Program-made: the position numbers and the translations under genes
Part shown: positions 1-9,869 of the stretch, one piece after another
How positions within the stretch are numbered: position 1 is the first letter of the stretch
Layout of the letters: every line of letters begins with the position of its first letter
The notes under the pieces: generated by a model
Told to the model about the DNA's origin: nothing
Database searches by the model: none
The model's input: only the letters and a program-made list of their open reading frames with translations
Assembly: GCA_902826605.1 (NCBI GenBank)
Contig: CADEFM010000004.1
Span: 1-64,000, forward strand
Source: an uncultured Acidobacteriota bacterium
GTDB lineage: Bacteria; Acidobacteriota; Terriglobia; Bryobacterales; Bryobacteraceae
Direction: 5' to 3'
DNA: 64,000 nt

Positions 1-1
1 G

Positions 2-163
2 AAATTGTTCTACCTGCCCGACCCCGGACCGGATCGTCGCGAAGAGCTCACCTGCCACTTCCGCCGCCAGCAGTGGGTGGTAGTCACCAATACAAAGGCG
101 GCAGGCCTGGGAGTTGAGCGGAGCAGGATGGCATCCTGCGTGCCGATCGGCGACCTGCCCTGA
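2..163 (+). CDS. 3' end of an unidentified gene (partial, cut by window start)
   Basis: An open frame enters from the left edge and ends at a TGA at 161-163. The visible C-terminus of about 53 residues (…LFYLPDPGPDRREELTCHF… to …SCVPIGDLP) has strong G/C preference at third codon positions, as the neighbouring genes do, and its stop lies only 4 bp from the stop of the convergent gene, so it looks like a real gene end. No family is recognised from so short a tail. The overlapping minus-strand frame is Arg/Gly-rich nonsense. Confidence 0.45.
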   Translation, partial: KLFYLPDPGPDRREELTCHFRRQQWVVVTNTKAAGLGVERSRMASCVPIGDLP

Positions 164-167
164 GGAA

Positions 168-3100
168 TCACCGCACAGCCGCAACCTCCAGCGGCCCCGA
201 AGTCACCACGGCGTTGGCGGCATCGCGATAACGCACCCTGTAGTAAAGCACCCGTCCGGAGATCGCCGGCACCACCACCGCGCAGCCGCTGGCGCACGCC
301 ACGCCGGCATACGGAGCATCCACTTGAAGCCAGCGATATGGATTCGCCTCTGTCACCGTACCAGCCGCCGCGACGCAACTCTCCGCTCGCGGCGCGCAGC
401 GCAAATCCGACGGCAGCCCGTACTCCGCGTATCCGAACTCCACAACCACGTTGTTGGTTCCAGCCGGTACCGAACCGAGTTGCACCAAATGGGGTGTGAA
501 TGTCGACCGGTTCGTCGTCGCATATGACGGCGGCCGCACCCGGATCAAGAACGCATCCCAGCGGTGCTCCGGCCGCTGTGAACGCACCGGGTAATACGCC
601 CAGTTCCCCGGCAGCATCTTGGCATTGTCGGTGTTAGGGATACCTTTCGACATCATGCCGAACTGCGACAAGATCGGCCAAAAAGAATTTCTGCGCTGGT
701 TCGCAGTCGCTGCTACATTGCCCGTGTCCGGCAACTGGTACGCCATGACAGAACTGCCCTTATGGCTCTGATCACCGATGCAGATATCATCCTCTGCCAG
801 GGAATTGCTGGTACAGAAACGGCTGTCCGGGCGCAGGTACGGGTCATTGAAAAATACTTCTCCCACAGCCGAGCCGGCGCGGCATTCGTTCGCGACATCC
901 GCCACGCAAAACTTCCAGGCATCTCCCAGAGCGCCCCCGATCAACGACCCCGGCCCGCTCGTGTCGTTGAAGACCCGCCGAGACCCCGAAACCACTGTAG
1001 GAAGGTGCTTTCGGCTTAAACCGTCGCCCGGCGCAGCCGATCCCACCTCGTTATAGACCGCTTTGTACAAGTTTCCCGTCACGTGCGTCACGGTGTCCAT
1101 GCCGAGAAACGCCTGAATATTGGGATGCGAATCCACCACGATAGGCTCGCTCGCAAGCGGTGGTCCCTGAAACCCCGGGTGTCCCTCATACGCCGCCCCG
1201 TAATGCGGAGCGTACTTGCCTGCGAACAAAGGTACGTCCATCACGAACGTGAATGACGCGTTCGCCGCCGTCATTGGAAACAAACTTTGATCGCTAGAAG
1301 CGCCGGCCGGAATCACATGTCCCTGCAGATTCGGCGAACCAAATGTATAGTGCTCGCGGGTTACGGAATGTCCCCCTCCCGGATGCACTGCCAACAAGAT
1401 AGACGTATCCGCGCCCGAGGGACTGGTGACGAAGTCCCAATAGATTTCGGACGCGCACACGCCGTCGCTCAAGTTGGTGCACCCATAGTGCGGCACCATA
1501 CTAATCCCGGTGCCGCCGCTCCAGGTCTGAGCTGGAGAGTCGGGATTGTACGCGCGCTGCACCGTGATGTCGGTAGCGCTCGTGACGGCCGTGATCCTCA
1601 TCCATTCCTGGGCCGCACCGGCCTTGAACATGAAGACATCGCCCACCGCGAAATCCTGCAGGTAGTGTGGCGTCACAGGAGAAATCGGACTGCCATCCTG
1701 CCAAGCGGCGGGCGGCGGTCCCCAATTGATGTCATCCCACGTGGACGTCACTTTGATGCGGCAAGTGGGAGTGCAGGATGCGGGCAATGAGCCTGTCTGG
1801 AAGGCCGACCCGTTGTGCCATTGATTCGCATAACTCACTGCATACAGGCCATTGCCGTGATAGCTGTTTTTCCCGATTGCCTGACTGATGATCGCGTAAC
1901 GCGTCGAATCCTGGGAATTGAACGTGGTGTGATTCACACTCCACGCGCCCTTGGTGCCAGCTTTCCAGGAATTGTACGACGCGATGACGGAACCAGTGCC
2001 ACCCGCCCCCAGGGGAAGTTTGTTGTTCAGGTCGTAGACGAAGTACCACGCGTAGGTGTCTTGATTCCCCATCCGGCAGAAGATATTCACGTACCGGTTC
2101 GCCTGGAATCCGAAATGCGCGCAACTGGGGAAAGCGGTATCGTCGTATTCCGGAAAGGCGGACTTGAAAAGGGCTGGCAGGTCCCCGGTCATGTCCGTCA
2201 GCGTCATGGAAAGGTTGGAAAAATTGATGCCCGGCCCAGGCAGGGATTCTACATCGTCGGCCGCATTGCCGGTCATGGTGATCCGGTAGAGAACCGGCTT
2301 ATTGTCGCCATTGCGGGGCATCACGCAATAAAATGTGTTCGCACCATCCCACAACGTGGATCCCGCGATTCCGCAATTCACCACTGGAACTTGTCCGCTG
2401 GTGTTGGGCTGAACGATGCCCAGGAAGCGTACTTCCCCGGTCGTGTCGTTGAACGAATAGACTCTTCCGCCAATCGCGCAGTGATAGAATCCGTTTGCGC
2501 TTTTCACGGTCGAACAGAATTCGTGAAATCCTCCCGACGTGAACACCGGTTCACCCCCCGCCTGCCTGCTGAATTGAGGCGTACGCAGATGAATCGTGTT
2601 GTTCGCCGTAGTGCTTTTTTTACGCACCAGCACAGACAATCTGGGGTTGAACGCAAATCCCGTGATGTACTGAAACGGGTACCCGGTGGCGCCAAGAAAT
2701 CCCGCGATGTTTAAATCCAATGCCGAACTGACCACCATAGTCGCCGGAGCGCCTCCGCAGTTGAGCGATTGCACGGCAACCCCCGTCCCGGCAAGCGTAA
2801 TCACCTCGCCAACACGCAGCGTGCTGCAATCCGCGCTCTGGGTAAAACTCAACGTCGTCAAAGATCCTGTGTTGTAAAGGTAGCCCTGACCCCATTCCTT
2901 ATATGAATTGAAACGGTATGGCGCGCCCCATAGATCGCCGGTAGTGCACGTGGCGGAGCCTGCGGACCCGCATAGTGAAACCACCGCCTCGGTGGTGGGC
3001 GCGGTGAGTTGCTGAATGACCGACGCACATACCGCCCCGTCGTAGCTGATGCACGCCTCCAGCGCCCGGTCAGGTGCCGATAAATCAACTCCGGAAGCCA

Positions 3101-3872
3101 CCAGCGATGCCGAGAATTGAAACCAGTCGATGTGCACGGCGTTGCTTTCGTAATCTTCAAACCAGCTCGATGCTCCGGAATCGAGCGACCCTACGTCCAG
3201 CCGTAGCCAGTCCTGGCTGATTCCCGAATAGCTCGTTTGGCCGCCGGTCAAAGCCGCGCAGGGTGCGACGTTCGTCCAGTTCGTTCCTAAGCTGCACGTC
3301 TCAAATATCACCGGCGCTTTGATCCGTCGCACGTCCGCCGGCAAAGACCACCGCTTAATGGCGTACCCGGTTTGCGGCTCGATAATTTCCTCGTTACGAT
3401 CCGTAAAAGACCAGTCCGGATACACCGGCCAGCCCGCGGAGTCTACTTGGAAATGCTCCCGCGTGGCTAGACCAACAATAGGTGGGGCCGTCCCGGCTTT
3501 CAAGGAAGCCTGATCCGCTCCGCAGGTCACGCGAATGAAATACGCAGTTTCGTTTTGTAGCGCCCGGCTATATTTTTTCCCGTTCGCGGCCGTATCCACG
3601 CGCCGCGTACCCGTTACGAAAATGCGCGACCGGCCGTCGTTCACTGACCCAACTCGCGTATCCAAGTTCGCGCCCGAGAACAGCGCCGGATTCACATCGT
3701 GCGCGAGGGGCGTGAAGTTGGCGTTCTTGCTGGCCTCCACGCTGCACGCGGATGCGTCCGGAGCGGTGTAGGCGATCACCACTCGCGTCGGCGTGCTTCC
3801 CGCGACGCGAAGATCCGTGATCGCCGCCGCTAACGGCAGCGCGAATAGCAAAGAAATCAAGGCGGGCATCAT
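168..3872 (-). CDS. large secreted protein of unknown function with Fn3-like N-terminal domain
   Basis: A 1234-residue product with a Sec signal peptide (MMPALISLLFALPLAAA). Residues about 18-130 look like a fibronectin-III-type beta domain (…TDLRVAGSTPTRVVIAYTAP…). The centre is a long beta-rich, Trp/Gly/Asn-rich stretch with many paired cysteines, probably disulfides after export. The C-terminal 110 residues again look Ig/Fn3-like. No catalytic motif or cell-wall anchor was recognised. Its start overlaps the stop of the upstream secreted gene by 4 bp (ATGA), so the two are co-translated and probably act together outside the cell or on its surface. A surface, adhesion or polymer-binding role is only a guess from the beta-domain architecture. 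Confidence 0.7.
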   Translation of the reverse strand: MMPALISLLFALPLAAAITDLRVAGSTPTRVVIAYTAPDASACSVEASKNANFTPLAHDVNPALFSGANLDTRVGSVNDGRSRIFVTGTRRVDTAANGKKYSRALQNETAYFIRVTCGADQASLKAGTAPPIVGLATREHFQVDSAGWPVYPDWSFTDRNEEIIEPQTGYAIKRWSLPADVRRIKAPVIFETCSLGTNWTNVAPCAALTGGQTSYSGISQDWLRLDVGSLDSGASSWFEDYESNAVHIDWFQFSASLVASGVDLSAPDRALEACISYDGAVCASVIQQLTAPTTEAVVSLCGSAGSATCTTGDLWGAPYRFNSYKEWGQGYLYNTGSLTTLSFTQSADCSTLRVGEVITLAGTGVAVQSLNCGGAPATMVVSSALDLNIAGFLGATGYPFQYITGFAFNPRLSVLVRKKSTTANNTIHLRTPQFSRQAGGEPVFTSGGFHEFCSTVKSANGFYHCAIGGRVYSFNDTTGEVRFLGIVQPNTSGQVPVVNCGIAGSTLWDGANTFYCVMPRNGDNKPVLYRITMTGNAADDVESLPGPGINFSNLSMTLTDMTGDLPALFKSAFPEYDDTAFPSCAHFGFQANRYVNIFCRMGNQDTYAWYFVYDLNNKLPLGAGGTGSVIASYNSWKAGTKGAWSVNHTTFNSQDSTRYAIISQAIGKNSYHGNGLYAVSYANQWHNGSAFQTGSLPASCTPTCRIKVTSTWDDINWGPPPAAWQDGSPISPVTPHYLQDFAVGDVFMFKAGAAQEWMRITAVTSATDITVQRAYNPDSPAQTWSGGTGISMVPHYGCTNLSDGVCASEIYWDFVTSPSGADTSILLAVHPGGGHSVTREHYTFGSPNLQGHVIPAGASSDQSLFPMTAANASFTFVMDVPLFAGKYAPHYGAAYEGHPGFQGPPLASEPIVVDSHPNIQAFLGMDTVTHVTGNLYKAVYNEVGSAAPGDGLSRKHLPTVVSGSRRVFNDTSGPGSLIGGALGDAWKFCVADVANECRAGSAVGEVFFNDPYLRPDSRFCTSNSLAEDDICIGDQSHKGSSVMAYQLPDTGNVAATANQRRNSFWPILSQFGMMSKGIPNTDNAKMLPGNWAYYPVRSQRPEHRWDAFLIRVRPPSYATTNRSTFTPHLVQLGSVPAGTNNVVVEFGYAEYGLPSDLRCAPRAESCVAAAGTVTEANPYRWLQVDAPYAGVACASGCAVVVPAISGRVLYYRVRYRDAANAVVTSGPLEVAAVR

Positions 3873-5641
3873 CGAGTTACCTCGATGCGCGCTTTATAAG
3901 CGTCAGTTTCCAAAATCTTGGCCGTGGTGTCCGATGTCTCCAGCGCGAAGTACGGCCCCAGGCCGTCGCTCGGGCTGTCTATCGTTCCGCTGCAAGTAGT
4001 GAACTGGTCCGTGCCTGCTTCGTTGAGAAGCTGTACCGATACCGTAGCGCTTCCAGACCCGGTGACGATCAGTTTGTACCACTGGTTTTGCACCGGTCCC
4101 CCGGTTGCCGTGCACTGCGTCGACTCCGTTCCGTTATTGTTCCGGATCATCACGAACGCCGAATCGGACGCGCTGTTGTAACGAAGGTGGAACGCCATCC
4201 GTCCACCAACGCCGAACGGAATCTGCATGTCATTGCTGAGTCCCACGCGCAAATGCACGCCGGTAACCACTGAAGTGATGCGGAACCTCCATAGCGCCTT
4301 CCAGTTCTTGCTGGTTAGCCCGGTCCACCGGACGTTGCCCACGCCAATCCGGTCCCCGCTCGTCGTCGCCGTAGTCAGCCGTAAAATGCAAGGCGCGTCC
4401 GACACTTGCGCCTCACCAGAAGTGGCGCTATCCACCGCGTTCCCGCTCGCGATCGAGAGCTGCCAATTGAGCGCGCCCCAACGTGTCGTCGAGCCATTGG
4501 AAGCGCAGAACTCCTCGTCTATACGCGTTTCACTCAGGTCGAAGGGATCCAGCCGGACGTCGCTGCGAGTTGTGGCATCCGCCGCGGTCAACCCGCTCCG
4601 AAAATTGAGCGTTGACCTCTGCGTCAGGTTCACGCCGCTATTCTGCGCCTGGCTATAGCCGCTGCCGCCGCCCCCTGTCATCGAAGTCCAGGTATTCGCG
4701 GGTCCACACTGTTTCGTGGTGTTGGCCGTGGTGTTAAAGATTTGCTCGCCCGCTTCGCACGTGCCTGGATCGGAACCGACATGCCGTGCGGGCCTCACCT
4801 TGGTTCCGGCCGTGGCATTCCATTCTCCCGTCAGCGCCGGGTAGGCGGCCGGATTCACGGCCAACTGGCGTACGCCTCCCGCATCGGCCGCCTGCAAGCC
4901 TGCCCCGGCGGTCACCGGCCAGGCGCTGCCGATCACCGCGCGCAGATCCACGCCGCCAGCGATGTCCCACGAATCAGCGGTTGCCGTCCACGTCGCCAGG
5001 GGCACGGAAGTTGATGGAAAGCTGGACAAACCTCCGGACTTAGTGCACCCCGCGCAAGTCACGCTGACGTCAACCAGGTTGTGCCCGGCGGTGAGCGTCC
5101 CGGTCTCGGAAACATGCAATCGCAGAGTCCCGCTGCCTGCTCCGGCCACGAGCGTCACGGTGGCAGGCGCAGTAAACGAATACGTCACGCTTCCAATGCG
5201 CACCACGCACGGCAGCACGCCGCTGGCCCCGGTGAAGATCGTCAACACGGTCGAGGAAGTGCGCACGGCGTCGCAGCCCAGTTGTGCCGGGCTGTAGTCT
5301 CTGGATTGCGCCACCACAGCGCCGATTCTGCCGAACACGCTCGATACCGCGCCGCCTCCACCGCCCGTCCCTCCATCGCCGAGCAGTGTCCATGTGTTGA
5401 CCGCCGTACAGCCATACAAATTTTGCCCCGCCGTAAGCGCGTCGCTCTTGAAGAAAAGCTCACCGGTCACACACGTTGCGGGCGCCGTCGTTCCCGTTTT
5501 CACCGGCCGCGTGGAGGGCGCCTGTGACAGGTCAAACCGTTTTGCCTGGGAAGCAGGTCCGCCGATATCCACCTGAGTCTGGGCGCCGGCCGCGATGCAA
5601 TACCACAGCGCTCCGGCAACTATGCCGATTAGTCGTCTCAT
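3869..5641 (-). CDS. secreted modular protein with phage-tail-fibre-like motifs
   Basis: A 590-residue product with a signal peptide (MRRLIGIVAGALWYCIAAGAQ). Two copies of a short module are visible near residues 45-95 and 285-330, of the form TCxxGExxFxT…C…NTWTxxxGG. Between them lies a segment, VSSVFGRIGAVVAQSRDYSP, resembling the V-x-S-V-x-G-R-x-G-x-V motif common in phage tail-fibre proteins. The last 220 residues look like a jelly-roll or concanavalin-type carbohydrate-binding fold with paired Cys. A purine-rich ribosome site precedes the ATG. It is the first gene of a two-gene unit with the 1234-aa secreted protein. Function unknown; glycan binding or adhesion is inferred from architecture only. 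Confidence 0.65.
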   Translation of the reverse strand: MRRLIGIVAGALWYCIAAGAQTQVDIGGPASQAKRFDLSQAPSTRPVKTGTTAPATCVTGELFFKSDALTAGQNLYGCTAVNTWTLLGDGGTGGGGGAVSSVFGRIGAVVAQSRDYSPAQLGCDAVRTSSTVLTIFTGASGVLPCVVRIGSVTYSFTAPATVTLVAGAGSGTLRLHVSETGTLTAGHNLVDVSVTCAGCTKSGGLSSFPSTSVPLATWTATADSWDIAGGVDLRAVIGSAWPVTAGAGLQAADAGGVRQLAVNPAAYPALTGEWNATAGTKVRPARHVGSDPGTCEAGEQIFNTTANTTKQCGPANTWTSMTGGGGSGYSQAQNSGVNLTQRSTLNFRSGLTAADATTRSDVRLDPFDLSETRIDEEFCASNGSTTRWGALNWQLSIASGNAVDSATSGEAQVSDAPCILRLTTATTSGDRIGVGNVRWTGLTSKNWKALWRFRITSVVTGVHLRVGLSNDMQIPFGVGGRMAFHLRYNSASDSAFVMIRNNNGTESTQCTATGGPVQNQWYKLIVTGSGSATVSVQLLNEAGTDQFTTCSGTIDSPSDGLGPYFALETSDTTAKILETDAYKARIEVTR

Positions 5642-5768
5642 TCCGTCGTCTCCCTCTCACGCCCACGCTAACGTGGAAAATCCATATTTCTTGCAATGGG
5701 TTCGTTTAAGTGACTGACAACAGTGTTGATAAAGTTGTTCCGCGCGCCGGGGCGCAGGCGGCGCCGGC

Positions 5769-6278
5769 CTATTTCCCGCCCGCGATCAGCGCGTCCAGAT
5801 CCGCGCCGAAGGTCTTGAGACCTAGCTGCAGCTCTGTCCAATCCCGCACAATCGTGCCCTGCGGGTTGATCGCGAATACGTGCGGCATGTCGATGGAGGG
5901 GCGCGTCGGCGTCGCCCGGAAATACGATGCGGCGGCCTGTCCCTGATCGAACACCAGGGGCGTGGTGATCTTGGTCTCGACGGCGTATTTCGCGATGGTC
6001 GCCTGGTTGTCGGGCGGCGTCACCGCCACCGACAGCACCGCGGCCTTCGTGCCCCATTGAGCTTTCTTCGATTCCAGTAGCCGCGAAAGAGCTTTCGAAT
6101 TCGCGCTATCGGTCCTCACGAAAACCAACAGCACCCAGCGGCCGCGCAAGTCGTACAGATCATGCTGTGTAAATGCGGAATCCGGAAGCGAAAAGCCAGG
6201 TGCACGGCGGCCCGAGAGACCCTGCGCGAATAGCGCATGCGCTAAGAGCAAAGTCATAGCCAGCGCTAATTTCCTCAT
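5769..6278 (-). CDS. secreted thioredoxin-fold (AhpC/TSA-like) protein without cysteines
   Basis: A 169-residue protein with a signal peptide ([19 protein letters not shown]). The fold follows the peroxiredoxin/TlpA pattern: [21 protein letters not shown], then beta strand [10 protein letters not shown], a central region, and the cis-proline loop [13 protein letters not shown]. The position where peroxiredoxins or TlpA carry Cys (or CxxC) reads TDSANS, and the whole protein has no cysteine, so it cannot do thiol redox chemistry. Its ATG overlaps the mtnA stop (ATGA), so it is co-translated with mtnA although no functional link is known. It may be a structural or chaperone-like domain. Confidence 0.75.
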   Translation of the reverse strand: MRKLALAMTLLLAHALFAQGLSGRRAPGFSLPDSAFTQHDLYDLRGRWVLLVFVRTDSANSKALSRLLESKKAQWGTKAAVLSVAVTPPDNQATIAKYAVETKITTPLVFDQGQAAASYFRATPTRPSIDMPHVFAINPQGTIVRDWTELQLGLKTFGADLDALIAGGK

Positions 6279-7321
6279 GCGTTGACTTTCTTCGCTCCGC
6301 CCGCCAGCGCGCCCAGCGATTGCTTAAAAGGCGCGCGCGCTACGCCGTGCTCGCAAATGATGGCTGTTACATATCGCGAAGGTGTAATATCGAAAGCTGG
6401 GTTTTGCACGGCGATGTTCTCGGGAGCCACCGGCACGCCAAACATTTCCGTCACTTCGCTGGCCGCACGCTGCTCAATGGGAATTTGGTCGCCCGATTCC
6501 AGAGTGAGGTCGAACGTCGAAACCGGAGCGGCCACGTAAAACGGCACGCCGTTTTCCTTGGCGAGGACAGCCACGGAGTAGGTTCCGATCTTATTGGCGA
6601 CATCGCCGTTGGCAGCGATGCGGTCCGCGCCTACCACCACGCAGCCGATGCGCCCGGAACGCAAGAAGTGCCCCGCCATGTTGTCAGTGATGAGCGTGGT
6701 GGGGATGTGGTCCTGCTGCAGCTCCCACGCCGTCAGCCGCGCGCCTTGCAAAAAGGGCCGCGTTTCATCGGCAAAGACATCGATCTTCTTGCCGGCCTCC
6801 ACCGCCGCCCGAATCACTCCGAGTGCCGTTCCATAGCCGGCCGTAGCCAGCGCTCCCGCGTTGCAATGTGTGAGCACGGTCCTGCCGTCCGGTACCAATG
6901 ACGCCCCGTGTTTGCCGATAGCTTTACAGATGGCAATGTCTTCCAGCCGGATCTGCTGAGACTCCTCGATCATGCGCAGGACAATCGTTTCGCGCGATGC
7001 CCCGTTCAACGTCGCACGCAGCGTCTTCATCCGGTCAATGGCCCAGAACAGGTTCACCGCCGTGGGACGGGTGGCCGCGAGCGTGCTGCAAACCGTGTCG
7101 AAATCCGCCCCCTGCTGGATCCCTAGCGCCACGCCCATGGCCGCCGCCACCCCAATGGCAGGCGCACCGCGAATCACCATGGTTGTGATGGCGTCGGCCA
7201 TTTCCTGGTACGTGCCGCAAGTAACAAACACCTGTTCGCGCGGCAGCCGCCGCTGGTCGATCATGACTACTTGCCCAGGTGCGCCCGTGTTTCCCTGGAC
7301 CCATTCGATTGTTTCCACCAT
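6275..7321 (-). CDS. mtnA: S-methyl-5-thioribose-1-phosphate isomerase
   Basis: MtnA isomerises 5-methylthioribose-1-phosphate to the ribulose form in the methionine salvage pathway, in the cytoplasm. At 348 aa it has the usual family length. Visible landmarks are [16 protein letters not shown] near residue 50, the catalytic-cysteine loop [36 protein letters not shown], and the aspartate loop [18 protein letters not shown]. No other salvage gene (mtnP, mtnK, mtnB-D) is in the window. It starts 37 bp from the divergent aldo/keto reductase, so the two promoters must be packed into that gap. The next gene is coupled by a 4-bp overlap. Confidence 0.95.
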   Translation of the reverse strand: MVETIEWVQGNTGAPGQVVMIDQRRLPREQVFVTCGTYQEMADAITTMVIRGAPAIGVAAAMGVALGIQQGADFDTVCSTLAATRPTAVNLFWAIDRMKTLRATLNGASRETIVLRMIEESQQIRLEDIAICKAIGKHGASLVPDGRTVLTHCNAGALATAGYGTALGVIRAAVEAGKKIDVFADETRPFLQGARLTAWELQQDHIPTTLITDNMAGHFLRSGRIGCVVVGADRIAANGDVANKIGTYSVAVLAKENGVPFYVAAPVSTFDLTLESGDQIPIEQRAASEVTEMFGVPVAPENIAVQNPAFDITPSRYVTAIICEHGVARAPFKQSLGALAGGAKKVNA

Positions 7322-7346
7322 GAAGTTCTATTGTGGCGCGTGCGGA

Positions 7347-7352
7347 TACAAT
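7347..7352 (+). promoter_or_regulatory. -10-like hexamer placed for a leaderless transcript
   Basis: TACAAT lies 6 nt before the chosen GTG of the aldo/keto reductase, and no Shine-Dalgarno sequence is present. Transcription would start at or near the GTG. Inferred by spacing only; no clear -35 box is seen. Confidence 0.35.
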
Positions 7353-7358
7353 AGTCGA

Positions 7359-8315
7359 GTGATCTATCGAAAACTCGGCGGCACCGGCCTCGAAGTCTCC
7401 GCCATTGGCCTCGGATGCAACAACTTCGGCATGCGTATTGAGCTCGAAGCCACGCGCGCAGTAGTTGCCAAGGCCATCGACGCAGGAATCACATTTTTCG
7501 ATACTGCCGACAACTACGGCAACATGGGCGGCTCGGAAACCTTGCTCGGCCAGGTGCTCGGCGAGCAGCGCAAGAACATCATCCTCGCCAGCAAATTCTC
7601 CTCACCGATGCAACCCGGCGTGAAGCGTAAAAATGCCTCGCGTCATTACATCATGAGCGCTGTCGAAGCCAGCTTGACGCGCCTCAAGACAGACTGGCTG
7701 GATCTGTACCAGCTCCACTTCCCCGATCCGCTCACTGCCATGGAGGAGACGTTGCGCGCCCTTGACGATCTGGTGCGTCAAGGCAAGGTCCGTTACCTCG
7801 GTATCTCCAATCACGCGGGCTGGCAGATGGCGGACGCGCACTGGATCTCGCGCCATCACAATCTGCATTCGTTCGTGTGCGCTCAGGATGAATATAGCCT
7901 GCTGGTCCGCTTCATTGAGCGCGACAAGTTGCCCGTCATGCAGCACTACGGAATGGGTTTGATCACTTATTTCCCGCTTGCCTGCGGCATGCTCACTGGC
8001 AAGTACAAACGTAACAGCGAACCCGGCGCGGACACTCGCTTCGGCGCGCTGAAGGGTCTGGGCTCCCGTTACGCCACCGATCAAAACTGGACCGCCGTGG
8101 AAGCTCTGGAAACATTCTGCCGCGAGCGCGGGCGCAGCATTCTGGACCTGTCTTTCGCGTGGCTGCTGGCGCATCCCGCGGTCTCGAGCATCATCGCCGG
8201 CGCAACCAAGCCCGAGCAGGTGGAGCAGAACGCTCAATCCACCGGATGGGCGCTGAGCGCCGAGGATCTCGCCGCGATCGACAAGCTGCCGCGTGGGCAT
8301 GTGGAGCCGCTCTAG
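7359..8315 (+). CDS. aldo/keto reductase
   Basis: A 318-aa NAD(P)H-dependent oxidoreductase of the AKR superfamily (TIM barrel), substrate unknown. The frame is open far upstream, but homology begins at GTG 7359 (V-IYRKLGGTGLEVSAIGLG…), which matches the usual family N-terminus; the in-frame ATG at 7320 would overlap the mtnA start. The catalytic tetrad is visible: Asp and Tyr in FFDTADNYG, Lys in LASKFSSP, His in YQLHFPDP. The cofactor-binding end is near SIIAGATKPEQVEQN. The gene is divergent from mtnA. A -10-like TACAAT sits directly before the start, suggesting leaderless expression. Confidence 0.9.
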   Translation: MIYRKLGGTGLEVSAIGLGCNNFGMRIELEATRAVVAKAIDAGITFFDTADNYGNMGGSETLLGQVLGEQRKNIILASKFSSPMQPGVKRKNASRHYIMSAVEASLTRLKTDWLDLYQLHFPDPLTAMEETLRALDDLVRQGKVRYLGISNHAGWQMADAHWISRHHNLHSFVCAQDEYSLLVRFIERDKLPVMQHYGMGLITYFPLACGMLTGKYKRNSEPGADTRFGALKGLGSRYATDQNWTAVEALETFCRERGRSILDLSFAWLLAHPAVSSIIAGATKPEQVEQNAQSTGWALSAEDLAAIDKLPRGHVEPL

Positions 8316-8375
8316 CGTCATGTCCAGCGCTGCTAACATGGATCTCCAGGGAATAGGAAGACTAGGTTAACTCGC

Positions 8376-9839
8376 ATGATTACAAGAAGAGATGCAGCAA
8401 AACTGGCAGCACTGGGCGTCGCCACCCGGGCGCTGGCGCAGAAAAGTTCCGCGCCCCCGCAACCGGTGACTGGCTACGTCGCCGGGTTCATCCTGGACAC
8501 GCGCTATGAAGACATCCCCGCAGGCGTCCTGGATTTGGCGCGCAAGTCCATTCTCGATGGACTGGGATTGGCGCTATGCGGATCGGTGGCCAAGTCTGGT
8601 GAGATCGTCCGGCAATACGTGAAAGCGAATGCCGCGTCCGGCACCGCCACGGTGATCGGGTCGCCGATTCGAACGTCCGTGCGCCTGGCGGCGTTTGCCA
8701 ACGCCGTAGGCATACACGCCGACGATTATGACGACACGCAACTCGCGGTCGCGGAAAATCGGACTTATGGATTGCTCACCCATCCCACCGCTCCCGTGTT
8801 GCCGGCCGTTCTTGCAGCCGCGGAGACGCGCGGTTTGTCGGGCAAGGAAATGTTGCTGGCATACAACGTCGGCGTCGAAGTGGAAACCAAGATCGCCGAG
8901 GCCATCAACCCCCGTCATTACGAGGAAGGGTTCCATTCCACGGGCACCATGGGAGTGATGGGCTCGGCGGCGGCCCTGGCCAAGCTGAACGGATTCAACC
9001 GGGAGCGCGTGCTGATCGCGCTCGGCATCGCCGCCAGCGAGGGTGCGGGGCTGCGTGAAAATTTTGGCACTATGACCAAGCCGTTCCACGCCGGTCGCGC
9101 TTCCGAAAACGGAGTGGTCGCGGCGGACTTTGCCGCTCTCGGCTGGACCGCCACGGACAAGGTTCTCGAAGCCCCGCGCGGCTTCTTTCAAGCGGCCGGC
9201 GGAGGGTACGATCCCAATGCGATCATGGGCAAACTCGGCAAGCCCTGGACGTTTGCAAATCCCGGCATATCCATCAAGCCCTTCCCGTCAGGCTCGCTCA
9301 CACATCCCGGAATGACGGAAATGGAGCGCCTGATCCGTGAGCACGACGTCAAGCCCGATCAAGTGGAATCGCTCGAAGTGGGCACCAACAAGAACATGCC
9401 CACCGCGCTGATTCATCACCGCCCCACCGACGAATTGCAGGCCAAATTCAGCATGGAATTCTGCATGGCCGCGTTGCTGCTCTACCGCAAGGCAGGCCTG
9501 CGCGAATTCACCGACGAAGTAGTGAATCGCCCCGCGGTGCAGCAGATGATCGCGCGCGTCAAATTCGGAGTGCATCCGGTGGCCGAAGCCGCCGGATATC
9601 ACAAGATGACCACCATTCTGAAGCTGAACCTGAAAGACGGACGCGTCATCGAAGGCCGCGCCGACTTCGGCAAAGGCAGTCCCGCGATCCCCATGTCATA
9701 TGATGATGTCGCCGCGAAATTCCTGGACTGCGCGGGTTACGCGAAGTGGCCGGAGTCCAAGGCCAAGGCGATTGTGGAACAGGTGCGGAAGCTGGAGCAG
9801 GTGGCGGATGTGCGGAAGCTGACGGCGCTGCTGGGGTAA
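8376..9839 (+). CDS. MmgE/PrpD family protein with Tat-like leader
   Basis: A 487-aa member of the MmgE/PrpD family (2-methylcitrate dehydratase, cis-aconitate decarboxylase and relatives). Typical features are the helical N-terminal region (…LDLARKSILDGLGLALCGS…), ADDYDDTQ, THPTAPVLPAVLAAAE, FHSTGTMGVMGSAAA and the basic loop SIKPFPSGSLTHP. Unusually it begins with a twin-arginine-type leader (MITRRDAAKLAALGVATRALAQ), so it may be exported. No other methylcitrate-cycle gene is nearby, so the real substrate is uncertain. It follows the aldo/keto reductase by 60 bp on the same strand. Confidence 0.85.
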   Translation: MITRRDAAKLAALGVATRALAQKSSAPPQPVTGYVAGFILDTRYEDIPAGVLDLARKSILDGLGLALCGSVAKSGEIVRQYVKANAASGTATVIGSPIRTSVRLAAFANAVGIHADDYDDTQLAVAENRTYGLLTHPTAPVLPAVLAAAETRGLSGKEMLLAYNVGVEVETKIAEAINPRHYEEGFHSTGTMGVMGSAAALAKLNGFNRERVLIALGIAASEGAGLRENFGTMTKPFHAGRASENGVVAADFAALGWTATDKVLEAPRGFFQAAGGGYDPNAIMGKLGKPWTFANPGISIKPFPSGSLTHPGMTEMERLIREHDVKPDQVESLEVGTNKNMPTALIHHRPTDELQAKFSMEFCMAALLLYRKAGLREFTDEVVNRPAVQQMIARVKFGVHPVAEAAGYHKMTTILKLNLKDGRVIEGRADFGKGSPAIPMSYDDVAAKFLDCAGYAKWPESKAKAIVEQVRKLEQVADVRKLTALLG

Positions 9840-9869
9840 ACCATATTTCTGGCATTCGGGCACGTCACG

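Noticed and set aside
5663..5728. two small palindromes (CCACG-CTAA-CGTGG and CAACAGTGTTG) upstream of the secreted pair
   Set aside because: Arms of only 5 bp without a U-tract; expected by chance at this frequency.
6972..7358. N-terminal extension of the aldo/keto reductase
   Set aside because: The frame runs antisense through mtnA; homology starts at GTG 7359.
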